Source: Bacillota bacterium (GTDB taxonomy: Bacteria; Bacillota; Sulfobacillia; JAJYWN01; JAJZPE01). From it: a DNA stretch of 64,000 nt. Below are positions 37,311 to 45,556 of this stretch, in pieces. The translations under genes were made by a program, and so were the position numbers. The notes under the pieces are model-generated. The model was not told where the DNA came from. It saw nothing but the letters and a program-made list of their open reading frames with translations, and searched no databases. Numbering within the stretch: the stretch's first letter is position 1; each line of letters opens with the position of its first letter. The DNA is taken from the NCBI GenBank assembly GCA_021787335.1, contig JAJYMC010000041.1, positions 42,465 to 106,464 on the forward strand, read 5' to 3'.

Positions 37311-39068
37311 TTACTTGTAGCTGACGTCGAAGAAGTACGTGCCCGAGCCGGTGTACGAGGTCACCTTGATGGTATAGGTGCCGGTGACCGTCGGGGTGAA
37401 GTAGACGGTCTCCTGGCGGGTCGTCCCATAGCTGCTGCCGACCTGGGTGCCGCTGGGGTTGTAGACGTAGAGGTCGAAGTCGGGTGTGCTGGAGCCGCTC
37501 CAGTTGGGCATGATCAGGGTCACGGCCACCGGATAGGCGGTCGAGGTGACTGACAGGCTCCAGTTGTCATAGTCGCCCGCGCCGGTCAGAGAGGCCGTCT
37601 GGTAGGTGTGGGTGGGCACCGCCGGGCCGGTGCCGGTGAAACCGCCGGCCGACTTGATGGCCTCGTAGGCCTGCAGACGGCCATAGCCGTAGTCGACGTC
37701 CTGGCCCGCCGGGCCCCAACCCTGTGCGGTGCCGGTGATGGTCGATTTGACCTGGGCCGGGGTCAGGCCCGGGTTGGCCGCCAGCATCAGGGCGGCGGTC
37801 CCGGCGGTGAACGGGGTGGCCATGCTCGTGCCGCTATAGGAGACATACTGGTTCGTCGAGTTGGCCTTGGCGGCCATGATGTTGACGCCTGGGGAAGCGA
37901 TGTCGGGCTTCGTCCGGCCGTCGGCCGTCGGGCCGCGGCTGGAGAACGAGGCGAGGTAGAAGCCCTTCTCGCCGGTGTCGGCCATGGCCCCGATGGTGAT
38001 GGCGTTGGCCGCGGCGCCCGGCGACCCGATGGTATAGCGGGCCGGGCCGCTGTTGCCGGCGGCGACCACGGCCACGATTCCGTTGCTGTAGGCGTTGTTG
38101 ACGGCCACCGAGGTCGAGTCGGTGCCGTCCGAGGAACCGCTGGTCCCCAGGGACAGGCTGATGACCCGGATGTTGTAGGTCGCCTTGTTGCTGATGCACC
38201 AGTTGATGCCGGCGGCGACGGTGCTCATCGAGCCGGAACCGGCGGCGTTCAGGACCTTCACGCCGACGAGCGCCGCGCCGTAGGCCACGCCTCTGTAGTT
38301 GACGTTCCCGTCACCGGAGCCGGCGGCGATGCTCGAGCAATGGGTGCCGTGGCCGTTGTCGTCATAGGGCGTCGTCCGGCTGTTGACGTAGTCCTTCCAG
38401 CCGATGACCTTGCCCCCGTCGAGGTCGACGTGGGCCGCGTCGATGCCCGTGTCGATGACGGCGACGACGATGTCGTTCTTGGAGTAGCCGGTGAGGTTGC
38501 CGTCCGTGTTGCCGGTGACGCCGAAGTCGGTGCGGGCCTTGGTCACACCGAAGGACGATGACGCGGTGGACAGGGTGGCGTAGACCGGGAGGTCGTACTC
38601 GACCCGGACGACGCCGGGCAGGTGCTGTAGCAGTTGAATCTGGCCCTTGGTCAGGGTCGCGGCGAAGCCGTTGAAGGCGGCGTCATACACGAAGCCGGGG
38701 CCGATGTTGCCGACCTTGGCCGCCGCGGCCTTCAGGAATGGTCCCGCGGCCTGGTCGAGCTGGACGATGACGGGGAGTTGGTCGCCCGCCTGGGACACGG
38801 CCAGAAGGTCATCGAGAAAATCCGCAACTTTGTTCCCGTCGAGGTCGGCCAGGACGATCCCGGCCTTGCCCTGGGAGGCCGCGGCGGCCGAAGGCTCGAG
38901 GCTGAGGCCCTCGAACACAGCCAGCTCATCGGGAACACCCGCCTGCTTCTCGACGACCGGCGCCGGGGGCCCCTTGGGGGCCTTCTCAAGGGCTGCGGCC
39001 AGGACCGGGGCGGCGGCCATCGACGCCAGGACAGCCACGGCAAGGAGGGCCACTAGAAGCTTCTTCAC
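37311..39068 (-). CDS. Secreted subtilisin-like serine protease (S8) with PPC domain
   Basis: A 585-aa preproprotein. The signal peptide is MKKLLVALLAVAVLASMAAA (cleavage near ALA/A), and a propeptide covers about 25-175. The S8 catalytic domain has VVAVIDTGIDAAH (Asp, near 205), NGHGTHCSSIAAG (His, near 240) and SYSGTSMATPFTAG (Ser, near 415); SLSLGTSGSSDGTD and AAGNSG supply the oxyanion region. A C-terminal pre-peptidase (PPC) beta-domain (about 480-585) contains WSGSSTPDFDLYVYNPSG and YTIKVTSYTGSGTYFF. GTG 39068 follows GAGGGGGA. It acts outside the cell, in nutrient or protein turnover. Confidence 0.96.
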   Translation of the reverse strand: MKKLLVALLAVAVLASMAAAPVLAAALEKAPKGPPAPVVEKQAGVPDELAVFEGLSLEPSAAAASQGKAGIVLADLDGNKVADFLDDLLAVSQAGDQLPVIVQLDQAAGPFLKAAAAKVGNIGPGFVYDAAFNGFAATLTKGQIQLLQHLPGVVRVEYDLPVYATLSTASSSFGVTKARTDFGVTGNTDGNLTGYSKNDIVVAVIDTGIDAAHVDLDGGKVIGWKDYVNSRTTPYDDNGHGTHCSSIAAGSGDGNVNYRGVAYGAALVGVKVLNAAGSGSMSTVAAGINWCISNKATYNIRVISLSLGTSGSSDGTDSTSVAVNNAYSNGIVAVVAAGNSGPARYTIGSPGAAANAITIGAMADTGEKGFYLASFSSRGPTADGRTKPDIASPGVNIMAAKANSTNQYVSYSGTSMATPFTAGTAALMLAANPGLTPAQVKSTITGTAQGWGPAGQDVDYGYGRLQAYEAIKSAGGFTGTGPAVPTHTYQTASLTGAGDYDNWSLSVTSTAYPVAVTLIMPNWSGSSTPDFDLYVYNPSGTQVGSSYGTTRQETVYFTPTVTGTYTIKVTSYTGSGTYFFDVSYK

Positions 39069-39479
39069 TGCGAATCCCCCTCAATCACGAAAGACTTGAG
39101 GTATTCGTCACCACTGAAGGTCTTCGAAGGCTGGTGGTCGGTGTTTCTTCCCCGACCCTTTTCTCCCGCTAACCACCCTTTCTTGGACAGGTCGCTGACC
39201 AGCCCCGGCCCGGGTCTGCAGCCCCGCCTGCCGGCGGACCGGCCCTCGCCGGATACCTTATTCGACGGAGGTAGACTGGAATTCCTTCCAATTACTGGCA
39301 ACCAGCAGGTCCTAACACCATCCCGCGTCCACCGGTACTAACTGACGCCCTGGAAGGGTTCCCCACTCTCGATGTGGAATGCTACGCCGACGGGCCGCAT
39401 AGGCCCGTCATGGGGGTAGCCGCCGACCGTCGCTGGCGTGACGTGCCCTTCCACCACGTCTTCGAGAGGGGGCTTCCAG
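39069..39479. promoter_or_regulatory. Divergent intergenic region with two leader hairpins
   Basis: No gene is visible. On the plus side, shortly before the membrane-protein start, lie the hairpins GACGGGCC-GCATA-GGCCCGTC (39389-39409) and GACGTG-N9-CACGTC (39440-39460), which could form a structured 5' leader. I recognise no known riboswitch class. The minus-side leader of the protease runs from about 39240. Confidence 0.4.
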
Positions 39480-40247
39480 TTGGAAGAGAGACCGGTCCCG
39501 GCCGATGTCCCCGTGGTCTTCCAGGAATCGTGGCGGATGTTCGCGAGTGGCTGGACCCAGTACCTGACGGTGATGCTGATCATCTACATCCCGGCGTGGG
39601 TCATCAGCGCGCTTCTCGCCGTGTCTCTGGGCCTGCCCATCCGAATGGGCGCGACCTACAACTTCACGCCGGGCACCAGCTTCGGGTCACTGCTGGGTCC
39701 GGCCGCGATCGTCATGATCATCGGGGCGGTTCTGTCGGCCATCGAGAGCGCCGCCATCGTCAGCCTCTTCGACATGCAGTGGCACAACCAGCCACTGGAC
39801 TGGCAGGAGGGTATCCGCCGTGGACTTCCCTTCATCTGGACGATTGTCGCCACGTCCGTGCTCGTGACCCTGATGACCATGGTCGGGTTTGTCCTGCTGA
39901 TCATCCCCGGCGTCGTGGTCGTCTTCCTGATGTCCCTGACCGTCCAGGCCATCGTCCTCGACCACATGTCGGTCGTCGCGGCGATCACGGCCAGCTCCAG
40001 GGCGGCCAGCCGGGCCTTCGTGCCCATCGTGGTCATCATCTTGACGGTGCTTCTGGCCGGCCTCATCGTCTCCTTCATCTTCAGGGGCACCGGCGCCCTG
40101 GCGGATGTCATCTCCACCGTCTTCAACATCATCCTCTCCATCTGGTCGTCCATCGCCATGGGGCTCGCCTATCTGCACGGCTCGCGGCTCGCGCCGGCCG
40201 GCGGCACCGCGCCGCAGGGCCCGTCCGGCGGCTCGCCCGTCCAGTGA
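39480..40247 (+). CDS. Multi-pass membrane protein (DUF975/GDPD-membrane-domain-like)
   Basis: 255 aa from TTG 39480, chosen because GAGAGGGGG lies 7 nt upstream and the upstream frame is a leader hairpin. The N-terminus FQESWRMFASGWTQYL is the amphipathic start seen in glycerophosphodiesterase-type and DUF975 membrane domains. Six or so membrane segments follow (about 27-47, 70-95, 118-150, 155-170, 185-205, 215-235), with the loop SLFDMQWHNQPLDWQEGIRRG. Function unknown. A partial paralogue lies at 36813-37052. Confidence 0.7.
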   Translation: MEERPVPADVPVVFQESWRMFASGWTQYLTVMLIIYIPAWVISALLAVSLGLPIRMGATYNFTPGTSFGSLLGPAAIVMIIGAVLSAIESAAIVSLFDMQWHNQPLDWQEGIRRGLPFIWTIVATSVLVTLMTMVGFVLLIIPGVVVVFLMSLTVQAIVLDHMSVVAAITASSRAASRAFVPIVVIILTVLLAGLIVSFIFRGTGALADVISTVFNIILSIWSSIAMGLAYLHGSRLAPAGGTAPQGPSGGSPVQ

Positions 40248-40292
40248 CGGAGCGGCCCTCCAGAAGATGGCCGCCCTGCCAGGCCCTGTGGG

Positions 40293-40322
40293 TTGACGCC
40301 GCGCCTCCCGACCAGCTAAAAT
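40293..40322 (+). promoter_or_regulatory. Sigma-A promoter of the c-di-AMP riboswitch-darA transcript
   Basis: TTGACG (40293-40298), 18-bp spacer, TAAAAT (40317-40322). It lies about 50 bp upstream of the aptamer. Confidence 0.8.
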
Positions 40323-40371
40323 GGGACTACAAGCCAGTTGTTCCAAGAGTGCTCCCGGAAACATTGGCATA

Positions 40372-40500
40372 GGGCGCTGAATTCCCGGTCAGGGAAACGG
40401 GGGACCCAGGTTTCAGGGGTGAATCGCCAAGCCGCCTCGCGCGGCCGCGTAGGGCCAGTTTGCCGGCCCGAACCCGTCAGCTAACCTCGTAGGCGTGGGT
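40372..40500 (+). ncRNA. ydaO/yuaA-type c-di-AMP riboswitch aptamer
   Basis: The conserved blocks of the class appear in order: CGCTGAATTCCC (5' strand of P1 and junction), ACGGGGGACCCAGG, GGGGTGAATCGCC, and near the 3' end CCGAACCCGTCAGCTAACC followed by TCGTAGGCGT, which is diagnostic. The variable hairpins between them are GC-rich. The class binds two c-di-AMP molecules and usually turns expression off. Here it lies in front of darA, the gene for a c-di-AMP receptor protein. Confidence 0.94.
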
Positions 40501-40569
40501 GGGCAAAGCCGGCCCGGCCGCGGCGCGCCACATGGCGCCGCGCGGCGGGGTCGTAGGGTCAGACTTTGC

Positions 40570-40605
40570 GGCCCCGCGGACAGTGTCCGGGGGGCCCTTT
40601 CTGTT
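40570..40605 (+). terminator. Riboswitch expression-platform terminator
   Basis: GGCCCC-GCGGACA-GTG-TCCGG-GGGGCC stem followed by CTTTCTGTT, between the aptamer and the darA ribosome binding site. It probably forms when c-di-AMP is bound. Confidence 0.8.
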
Positions 40606-40652
40606 CGCCCCCCGGGCCGCCGGACATCATATCATTGGAAAGGGGTGACTGC

Positions 40653-40985
40653 ATGAAGCTGGTCGTGGCGGTCATTCAGGACAAGGACGCGCCCAGACTG
40701 GTCGAAGCCCTGGTCGCCAAGGGGCTCAGGGCGACCAAGCTCGCCAGTACCGGCGGGTTCCTGCGGCAGGGCAACACGACCCTGCTCATCGGGGTCGACG
40801 ACCCGCAGGTCAACCAGGTCCTCAAGACCATCAAGGAGACGTGCCAGACCCGACAGCAGATGGTCACGCCGATGGCCCCCATGGGGGCCGGGGCACCGGA
40901 CTCCTTTGCCGCCTACCCCATCGAGGTGGTCGTCGGCGGGGCGACGGTCTTCATCCTCAACGTGGAGCGGTTCGAGCGGATGTGA
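40653..40985 (+). CDS. darA: Cyclic-di-AMP receptor DarA (PstA/YaaQ family)
   Basis: A 110-aa PII-like trimeric c-di-AMP receptor, the normal length for the family. Landmarks: MKLVVAVIQDKDAPRLVEAL, GLRATKLASTGGFLRQGNTTLLIGV (the T-loop and ligand region), and the C-terminal EVVVGGATVFILNVERFERM. ATG 40653 follows GGAAAGGGGTGA; the upstream in-frame extension is the riboswitch platform and is not coding. Its level would fall when c-di-AMP is high if the riboswitch acts in the usual off mode. Confidence 0.96.
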   Translation: MKLVVAVIQDKDAPRLVEALVAKGLRATKLASTGGFLRQGNTTLLIGVDDPQVNQVLKTIKETCQTRQQMVTPMAPMGAGAPDSFAAYPIEVVVGGATVFILNVERFERM

Positions 40986-41065
40986 GACCGGGCTCTCCTC
41001 CCGCGGCTCAGGGGGCAGGATTACTCCGTGCCGGGAAAGAATACTGCGGCATGGGGGTGACGGCG

Positions 41066-41557
41066 ATGCTGAGAGAGGAATACAGCCACCTGATTGAGAG
41101 CCTCGCCGATGAGACCCAAGCCTTCTATGGCTCACGGCTTGTGTCCATCGTCCTCTTCGGATCCACCGCCAGGGGCACGCCGGGCCCCGAGTCCGACGTC
41201 GATGTCCTGATTGTCGCTGACCCCCTGCCGGCGGGACGCCTCAAGCGTGTGACGGAGTTCGAGAGCGTCGAGGGACGATTGGACTCTATTCTTGGCTCGA
41301 TGAAGGACAAGGGGCTCGCCGTCTCTCTCTCCCCGGTGTTCAAGACCCCGGAAGAAGTCGGTCTGGGCAGCCCTTTGTTCCTTGACATGACGGAGGACGG
41401 CCGAATCCTCTTTGACCGCGACGGCTTCATGGGGGGTTATCTGCGGAAGCTGCGCGACCGGCTGCGGTCGCTGGGGGCCCGGCGGGTTCAGTACCGGGGC
41501 GCCTGGTACTGGGACCTGAAACCCGATTATCGCCCCGGCGACGTGATCGACCTATGA
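41066..41557 (+). CDS. MNT-type nucleotidyltransferase domain protein
   Basis: 163 aa. VLFGSTARGTPGPESDVDVLIV near 30-52 is the nucleotidyltransferase signature (GS...DxD). ATG 41066 is chosen for the GGGGGTGA 6 nt upstream; an ATG at 41051 is a weaker option. Its stop overlaps the next start (ATGA), giving the two-gene MNT-HEPN arrangement. The C-terminal half (RDRLRSLGARRVQYRGAWYWDL) resembles DUF-type tails of such proteins. Likely to modify its HEPN partner or an RNA. Confidence 0.88.
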   Translation: MLREEYSHLIESLADETQAFYGSRLVSIVLFGSTARGTPGPESDVDVLIVADPLPAGRLKRVTEFESVEGRLDSILGSMKDKGLAVSLSPVFKTPEEVGLGSPLFLDMTEDGRILFDRDGFMGGYLRKLRDRLRSLGARRVQYRGAWYWDLKPDYRPGDVIDL

Positions 41558-41970
41558 CCAACCTGACTCTCGCTCAGAGCTATCTGGTGAAAGCGCAGAA
41601 GCGCCTGCTTGTCCTCGACCTGCTGTTCAAGGAGGGGGCTTACAGCGACGTCGTCAGGGAGGCCCAGGAGCTCGTCGAGCTGGCCATGAAGGCCATGCTC
41701 AGGCAGGTTGGAGTGGATCCGCCGAAACAGCACGACGTCGGGGGGCTGCTGCTCGACTTTCGGGATCGCCTCGGCGCGGTGGCCGCGGCTGAGGCCGGGC
41801 GTCTCGCGGACATCTCGAAGTGGCTGCGGAAAGAGCGAGAGCTGGCCTTCTATGGCGACACCGATTTCGTCCCCACGTCCGAATACGGCCCGGATGACGG
41901 AAAAAGAGCCATCGAGGATGCTCGGTTCGTCGTCCAGGTCGCGGCTCAAGTTGTCAAACAGATCTATTAG
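41554..41970 (+). CDS. HEPN domain protein, partner of the nucleotidyltransferase
   Basis: A 138-aa all-helical HEPN protein (SYLVKAQKRLLVLDLLFKEGAYSDVVREAQELVELAMKAMLR...). At the position where RNase HEPN toxins have an R-x4-6-H motif it reads RKERELAFYGD, with no His, so ribonuclease activity is doubtful. It may be the substrate-binding type of HEPN. Overlap by ATGA with the nucleotidyltransferase gene indicates coupled translation. Confidence 0.85.
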   Translation: MTNLTLAQSYLVKAQKRLLVLDLLFKEGAYSDVVREAQELVELAMKAMLRQVGVDPPKQHDVGGLLLDFRDRLGAVAAAEAGRLADISKWLRKERELAFYGDTDFVPTSEYGPDDGKRAIEDARFVVQVAAQVVKQIY

Positions 41971-42006
41971 TCGGACGAGGATAACCGAATGGGCTACTAA
42001 GACGAG

Positions 42007-42037
42007 TTGAGGCCGGCGGTTGTTCCGCCGGCCTCAA
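42007..42037. terminator. Bidirectional terminator between the HEPN and sdhB genes
   Basis: Perfect 13-bp stem TTGAGGCCGGCGG / CCGCCGGCCTCAA with loop TTGTT. It lies 37 nt after the HEPN stop (plus) and 55 nt after the sdhB stop (minus), followed by AAATCATT on plus. Confidence 0.75.
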
Positions 42038-42091
42038 ATCATTCGAACCATCTCTCGTTGAGGGTCAAGACGTGCCTCTTTACCGGTCTCC

Positions 42092-42841
42092 CTACTTCCC
42101 CCCGAACCTCCGGGCCACCGCCCGGCGCTTCAGGTGCTGGATGGAGTAGGTCTGGTTGATGTCCTTGGGACAGGCCTCGACGCAGTTGAAGATGGTGTGG
42201 CAGCGCCAGACCCCGTGCTCGTTGTCGAAGATCTTGGTCCGCTCCTGGTTGGCCTGGTCGCGGGTGTCGACGGTGAAGCGGTTCATCTTCACCAGGGCGG
42301 CCGGCCCGAGGTACTCGGGGTCGGTCCAGCACTGCGGGCACGATGAGTAGCACGCCCCGCAGAGGATGCAGTCGACCATGTCGTCCATCTTCAGGCGGTC
42401 GGCCGGGTCCTGGAGGAACTCCTTCTCCGGCAGGTCGTCCCGGGTGATGAGGTACGGTCTGATGCGTTCGTACTTCTCCCAGAACGGGTCCATGTCGACG
42501 ACCAGGTCCTTGATCACCTTGAGGTGCGGCAGCGGGCTGATGTTGATCTCCGTCGCCTTGAGGTCCTTGAGCTGGGTCTTGCAGGCCAGCCGGTAGGTCC
42601 CGTTGACGTACAGGGCGCAGCTCCCGCAGATGGCCTCGCGGCAGGCGTAGCGGAAAGCCAGCGAGCCGTCCTCGTGCTCGAGGATGTAGAAGAGCAGGTC
42701 GAGGACGGTCATCGAGCCGGTGATGGGCACCTGCCAGCTGTCGTAATGGGCCTCGTCGGTGGTCGACGGGTCGTAGCGGAAGATGTTGACGGTGGCCACG
42801 TTCTGCCCTTTGAGCTGAGGTTTAGTATCGGTGATGCTCAT
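42092..42841 (-). CDS. sdhB: Succinate dehydrogenase/fumarate reductase iron-sulfur subunit
   Basis: 249 aa. The N-terminal plant-type [2Fe-2S] domain has CREAICGSCALYVNG...C (near 75-98), and the C-terminal part has CILCGACYSSCP (near 158) and CVEACPKDI (near 215) for the [4Fe-4S] and [3Fe-4S] clusters. It transfers electrons between SdhA and the quinone site. The start lies 1 nt after the sdhA stop, with GAGGAGGT within sdhA, so it is coupled. Last gene of sdhCDAB. Confidence 0.96.
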   Translation of the reverse strand: MSITDTKPQLKGQNVATVNIFRYDPSTTDEAHYDSWQVPITGSMTVLDLLFYILEHEDGSLAFRYACREAICGSCALYVNGTYRLACKTQLKDLKATEINISPLPHLKVIKDLVVDMDPFWEKYERIRPYLITRDDLPEKEFLQDPADRLKMDDMVDCILCGACYSSCPQCWTDPEYLGPAALVKMNRFTVDTRDQANQERTKIFDNEHGVWRCHTIFNCVEACPKDINQTYSIQHLKRRAVARRFGGK

Positions 42842-42842
42842 C

Positions 42843-44549
42843 TCAGTACCTCCTCGCTTCGGGCTGCCACTTGGTTATCTCCACCGGCTTGTAGTCGAAG
42901 CGCGGCCCGCCCGGGGTGTGGTGAGCCATGGTGTGCTTGAGCCAGTTGGCGTCGTCGCGGTCCTTGTAGTCGGTGCGGGCGTGCGAACCGCGGCTCTCCT
43001 TGCGGTCGAGGGCGCCCCTGGCGATGACCTCGGCCAACTGGAGCTTCATCCCCAGCTCGAAGGTGCGCAGGAGGTCCAGGTTGAAGCGGCGGCCGCGGTA
43101 GTTGACGTGGACCTTCTGATACCGGTCCTGCAGCCGCTTGACAGTCTCGACGGCATCGGTCATCTTCTGCGCGTCGCGGAAGATGCCGACCTTCTCGATC
43201 ATCGTCGCCTTCATCTCGTCGCGGATGGCGGCCGGGTCCTCCGGGCCGTCGGCGGCGCGGAGCCGCTCCCAGCGCCCGCGGACCTCGTGGAGCTTGTCGA
43301 AGAGCAGGTCCTCGGAGGGCCGCCCGCGGCCGTTCCCCTTCACGTACTGCGAGGCGTGGGCCCCGGCCCGCTGCCCGAAGACGATGGTCTCGAGGAGCGA
43401 ATTGCCACCCAGGCGGTTGGCCCCGTGGACGCTCACGCACGCGCACTCGCCGGCGGCGTAGAAGCCCTTGAGGGTCGTCGCCCCGTCGACGTCGGTGTCG
43501 ATGCCGCCCATCGTGTAGTGCTGGCCCGGCTGGATGGGAATGGGCTTCTCGATGGGGTCGATGCCGACGAAGTTGATGCTGATGTCACGGATGGCCGGCA
43601 GCCGCTCGAGGATCTTCTGCGCCCCGAGGTGGGTCAGGTCCAGGGCGACGTAGCCGCCCGGGAAGCCCCGGCCCTCGTTGATCTCGGTCTGGATGGAGCG
43701 GGCGACGATGTCGCGCGGCCCCAGTTCCATGGCCTTCGGCGCGTACTTCTCCATGAACCGGTCGCCGTTGACGTTGCGGAGGTAACCGCCCTCGCCGCGG
43801 GCCGCCTCGGTGATGAGGACGTTGTTCCCGAAGAGCGAGGTCGGGTGGAACTGAATGAACTCCAGGTCCTTCAGGGGCACGCCGGCCTGATAGGCGATGG
43901 CCATGCCGGACCCGGTGACGATGATGGAGTTCGTCGAGCGGCCGTAGACGCGGCCCGTGCCGCCGGTCCCGAAGATGACCGCGTCGGCGCCGATCGGGTG
44001 GATGTCCCCGTCGCGCAGGTCCAGGGCGATGACCCCGCGGCAGACGCCGTTCTCGACGACCAGCGAGAGGACAGTCCACTCTTCATAGACCTTGATGTTC
44101 CGCTTGACGGCCTGTTCGTACATCGTGTGGAGCAGGGCATGGCCCGTCTTGTCCGCGGCGTAGCAGGTCCGCGGGTAACCGGCCCCACCGAACGGGCGCT
44201 GGGCGATCTTGCCGTCGCTGGTCCGCGAGAACGGGCAGCCCCAGTGCTCCATCTCGATGATCCGCTTGGGCGCGTCGGCGGTCATGGTGATCGCCGCCGG
44301 CTGGTCGGCCAGGAAGTCCGAGCCCTTGACGGTGTCAAAGGCGTGTTTCTCGATGGTATCGTCGGCGCCCTTCTCGGCGTTGGCCAGGGCTCCGTTGACG
44401 CCGCCCTGGGCGGCTACGGAATGCGACCGGACCGGGTGGACCCGGGTGAAGACGGCCACGCCGAGCCCGGCGTCCTTGGCTTCGATGGCGGCCCTGAGGG
44501 CGGCGAGCCCGCCGCCGACAATCAAGACTTGATGATACATACTCGGCAT
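42843..44549 (-). CDS. sdhA: Succinate dehydrogenase/fumarate reductase flavoprotein subunit
   Basis: 568 aa. The FAD-binding start is QVLIVGGGLAALRAAIEAKD; HSVAAQGGVNGAL carries the His for covalent FAD, and EFIQFHPTSLFG, ARGEGGYLRN and MGGIDTDVDGATT...GLYAAGE-type FYAAGECACVSVHGANRLGGNSL are all present. ATG 44549 is used because GGGGGGTGAG precedes it by 3-4 nt and the longer frame enters sdhD. It oxidises succinate in the TCA cycle, or reduces fumarate if run backward. Confidence 0.97.
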   Translation of the reverse strand: MPSMYHQVLIVGGGLAALRAAIEAKDAGLGVAVFTRVHPVRSHSVAAQGGVNGALANAEKGADDTIEKHAFDTVKGSDFLADQPAAITMTADAPKRIIEMEHWGCPFSRTSDGKIAQRPFGGAGYPRTCYAADKTGHALLHTMYEQAVKRNIKVYEEWTVLSLVVENGVCRGVIALDLRDGDIHPIGADAVIFGTGGTGRVYGRSTNSIIVTGSGMAIAYQAGVPLKDLEFIQFHPTSLFGNNVLITEAARGEGGYLRNVNGDRFMEKYAPKAMELGPRDIVARSIQTEINEGRGFPGGYVALDLTHLGAQKILERLPAIRDISINFVGIDPIEKPIPIQPGQHYTMGGIDTDVDGATTLKGFYAAGECACVSVHGANRLGGNSLLETIVFGQRAGAHASQYVKGNGRGRPSEDLLFDKLHEVRGRWERLRAADGPEDPAAIRDEMKATMIEKVGIFRDAQKMTDAVETVKRLQDRYQKVHVNYRGRRFNLDLLRTFELGMKLQLAEVIARGALDRKESRGSHARTDYKDRDDANWLKHTMAHHTPGGPRFDYKPVEITKWQPEARRY

Positions 44550-44553
44550 CGGC

Positions 44554-44949
44554 TCACCCCCCGAAGACGCCGCGGCCTGCCCAGAACGAGTACAGGGCGG
44601 TGGCGCCATAGATGGTCATGAAGATTCCCACGATCCAGAGGACCGTCGTCAGGACCGACCCCGCGCGGCGGCTGAGGTCGTAGTCCAGGACGACGTTGCG
44701 CAGGCCGTTCAACCCGTGGTAGAGGCCGAGGGCCAAAAGGCCGGTATCGATGATGATGAAGAGGAGCGTCTTCAGGCGGATGGTCACACTGGCGAAAACC
44801 AGCTGCTGGTCACCGCCGTAATGAAGGAGCAGGAGATGGGTCGCCAGAAGGATGATGAGGATGAAGCCGGAGAGTCGCTGCAGCAGCCAGGCCATCGCCC
44901 CTCCCGGGCCGACGAGCCAGGCCGGTTGACCCTGATCCCTGACACTCAC
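44554..44949 (-). CDS. sdhD: Succinate dehydrogenase membrane anchor subunit (second)
   Basis: 131 aa with three membrane helices (about 20-40, 55-78, 100-122). The sequence LLQRLSGFILIILLATHLLLLHYGG has the conserved R-x-S-G and heme-type His, and LGLYHGLNGLRNVVLDY is the typical C-terminal anchor motif. GTG 44949 is chosen because AAAGGAGGTT lies 7 nt upstream. It pairs with the TTG-started anchor gene next to it to bind heme b and quinone. The C/D labels are by gene order. Confidence 0.88.
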   Translation of the reverse strand: MSVRDQGQPAWLVGPGGAMAWLLQRLSGFILIILLATHLLLLHYGGDQQLVFASVTIRLKTLLFIIIDTGLLALGLYHGLNGLRNVVLDYDLSRRAGSVLTTVLWIVGIFMTIYGATALYSFWAGRGVFGG

Positions 44950-44968
44950 GTAGGGTAACCTCCTTTTG

Positions 44969-45370
44969 TCAGGCCCGGAAGAGCAGTCGCGAGCTGGCGA
45001 CGGCGGCAAAAACGAAGATGACGGTGCCGACCGCCATCAACGCCCAGAAGATGCCGCGCTGGTTCTTGATCCCGTAACCGAGGTCGAAGAAGATGATCCG
45101 CAAACCGTTGAGGCTGTGATAGAGGACCACCGCCACGAGCGTGAGGTCGATCAGGACGAACGGCTTGCTGGTCAGAAGCCTCATCGTGGCGTCGAAGGAA
45201 CCCCCGCCGAAGTTGACCGAGGCGATGACGAAGATGTGCAGGATGATATAGAACACGAGGGCCAGGCCGGTGATGCGGTGGAAGAGCCAGGCGTACATGC
45301 CGGTCCTCACGTTCCGCGGATACAGATCGGAGTTCCCACGAAGCTCGCTGAGGTGCCGTCGGCTGGACAA
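44969..45370 (-). CDS. sdhC: Succinate dehydrogenase cytochrome b556 subunit
   Basis: 133 aa with three membrane segments. MYAWLFHRITGLALVFYIILH carries the conserved H-R-x-T/S-G and heme His, and VVLYHSLNGLRIIFFDLGYG is the second signature. The start is TTG 45370, preceded by GGGGGTGA. First gene of sdhCDAB; the 19-nt gap to sdhD holds its binding site. Confidence 0.9.
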   Translation of the reverse strand: MSSRRHLSELRGNSDLYPRNVRTGMYAWLFHRITGLALVFYIILHIFVIASVNFGGGSFDATMRLLTSKPFVLIDLTLVAVVLYHSLNGLRIIFFDLGYGIKNQRGIFWALMAVGTVIFVFAAVASSRLLFRA

Positions 45371-45527
45371 TGCTTCACCCCCTGTTCCGGAGCATGTGAT
45401 GTGGTATGCTGGTGTGGCGCCGCTCCAAACTGATTACTTCTCGGCGCGCTCCGGCTTTCCTTCCTCGTAGTCTGTCCAGGGGGGCGAGGGGGCCATGACA
45501 TCGCGCTCCCAGTGATTGGATATTCGG

Positions 45528-45556
45528 TTGCGCCATGCGTGGATGAATGTTAGAAT
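45528..45556 (+). promoter_or_regulatory. Extended -10 promoter of the dedA gene
   Basis: TTGCGC (45528-45533), 17-bp spacer, TAGAAT (45551-45556) with an extended TG at 45548-45549. It predicts a transcription start near 45563, downstream of every canonical start codon available in the early dedA frame. Confidence 0.6.
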
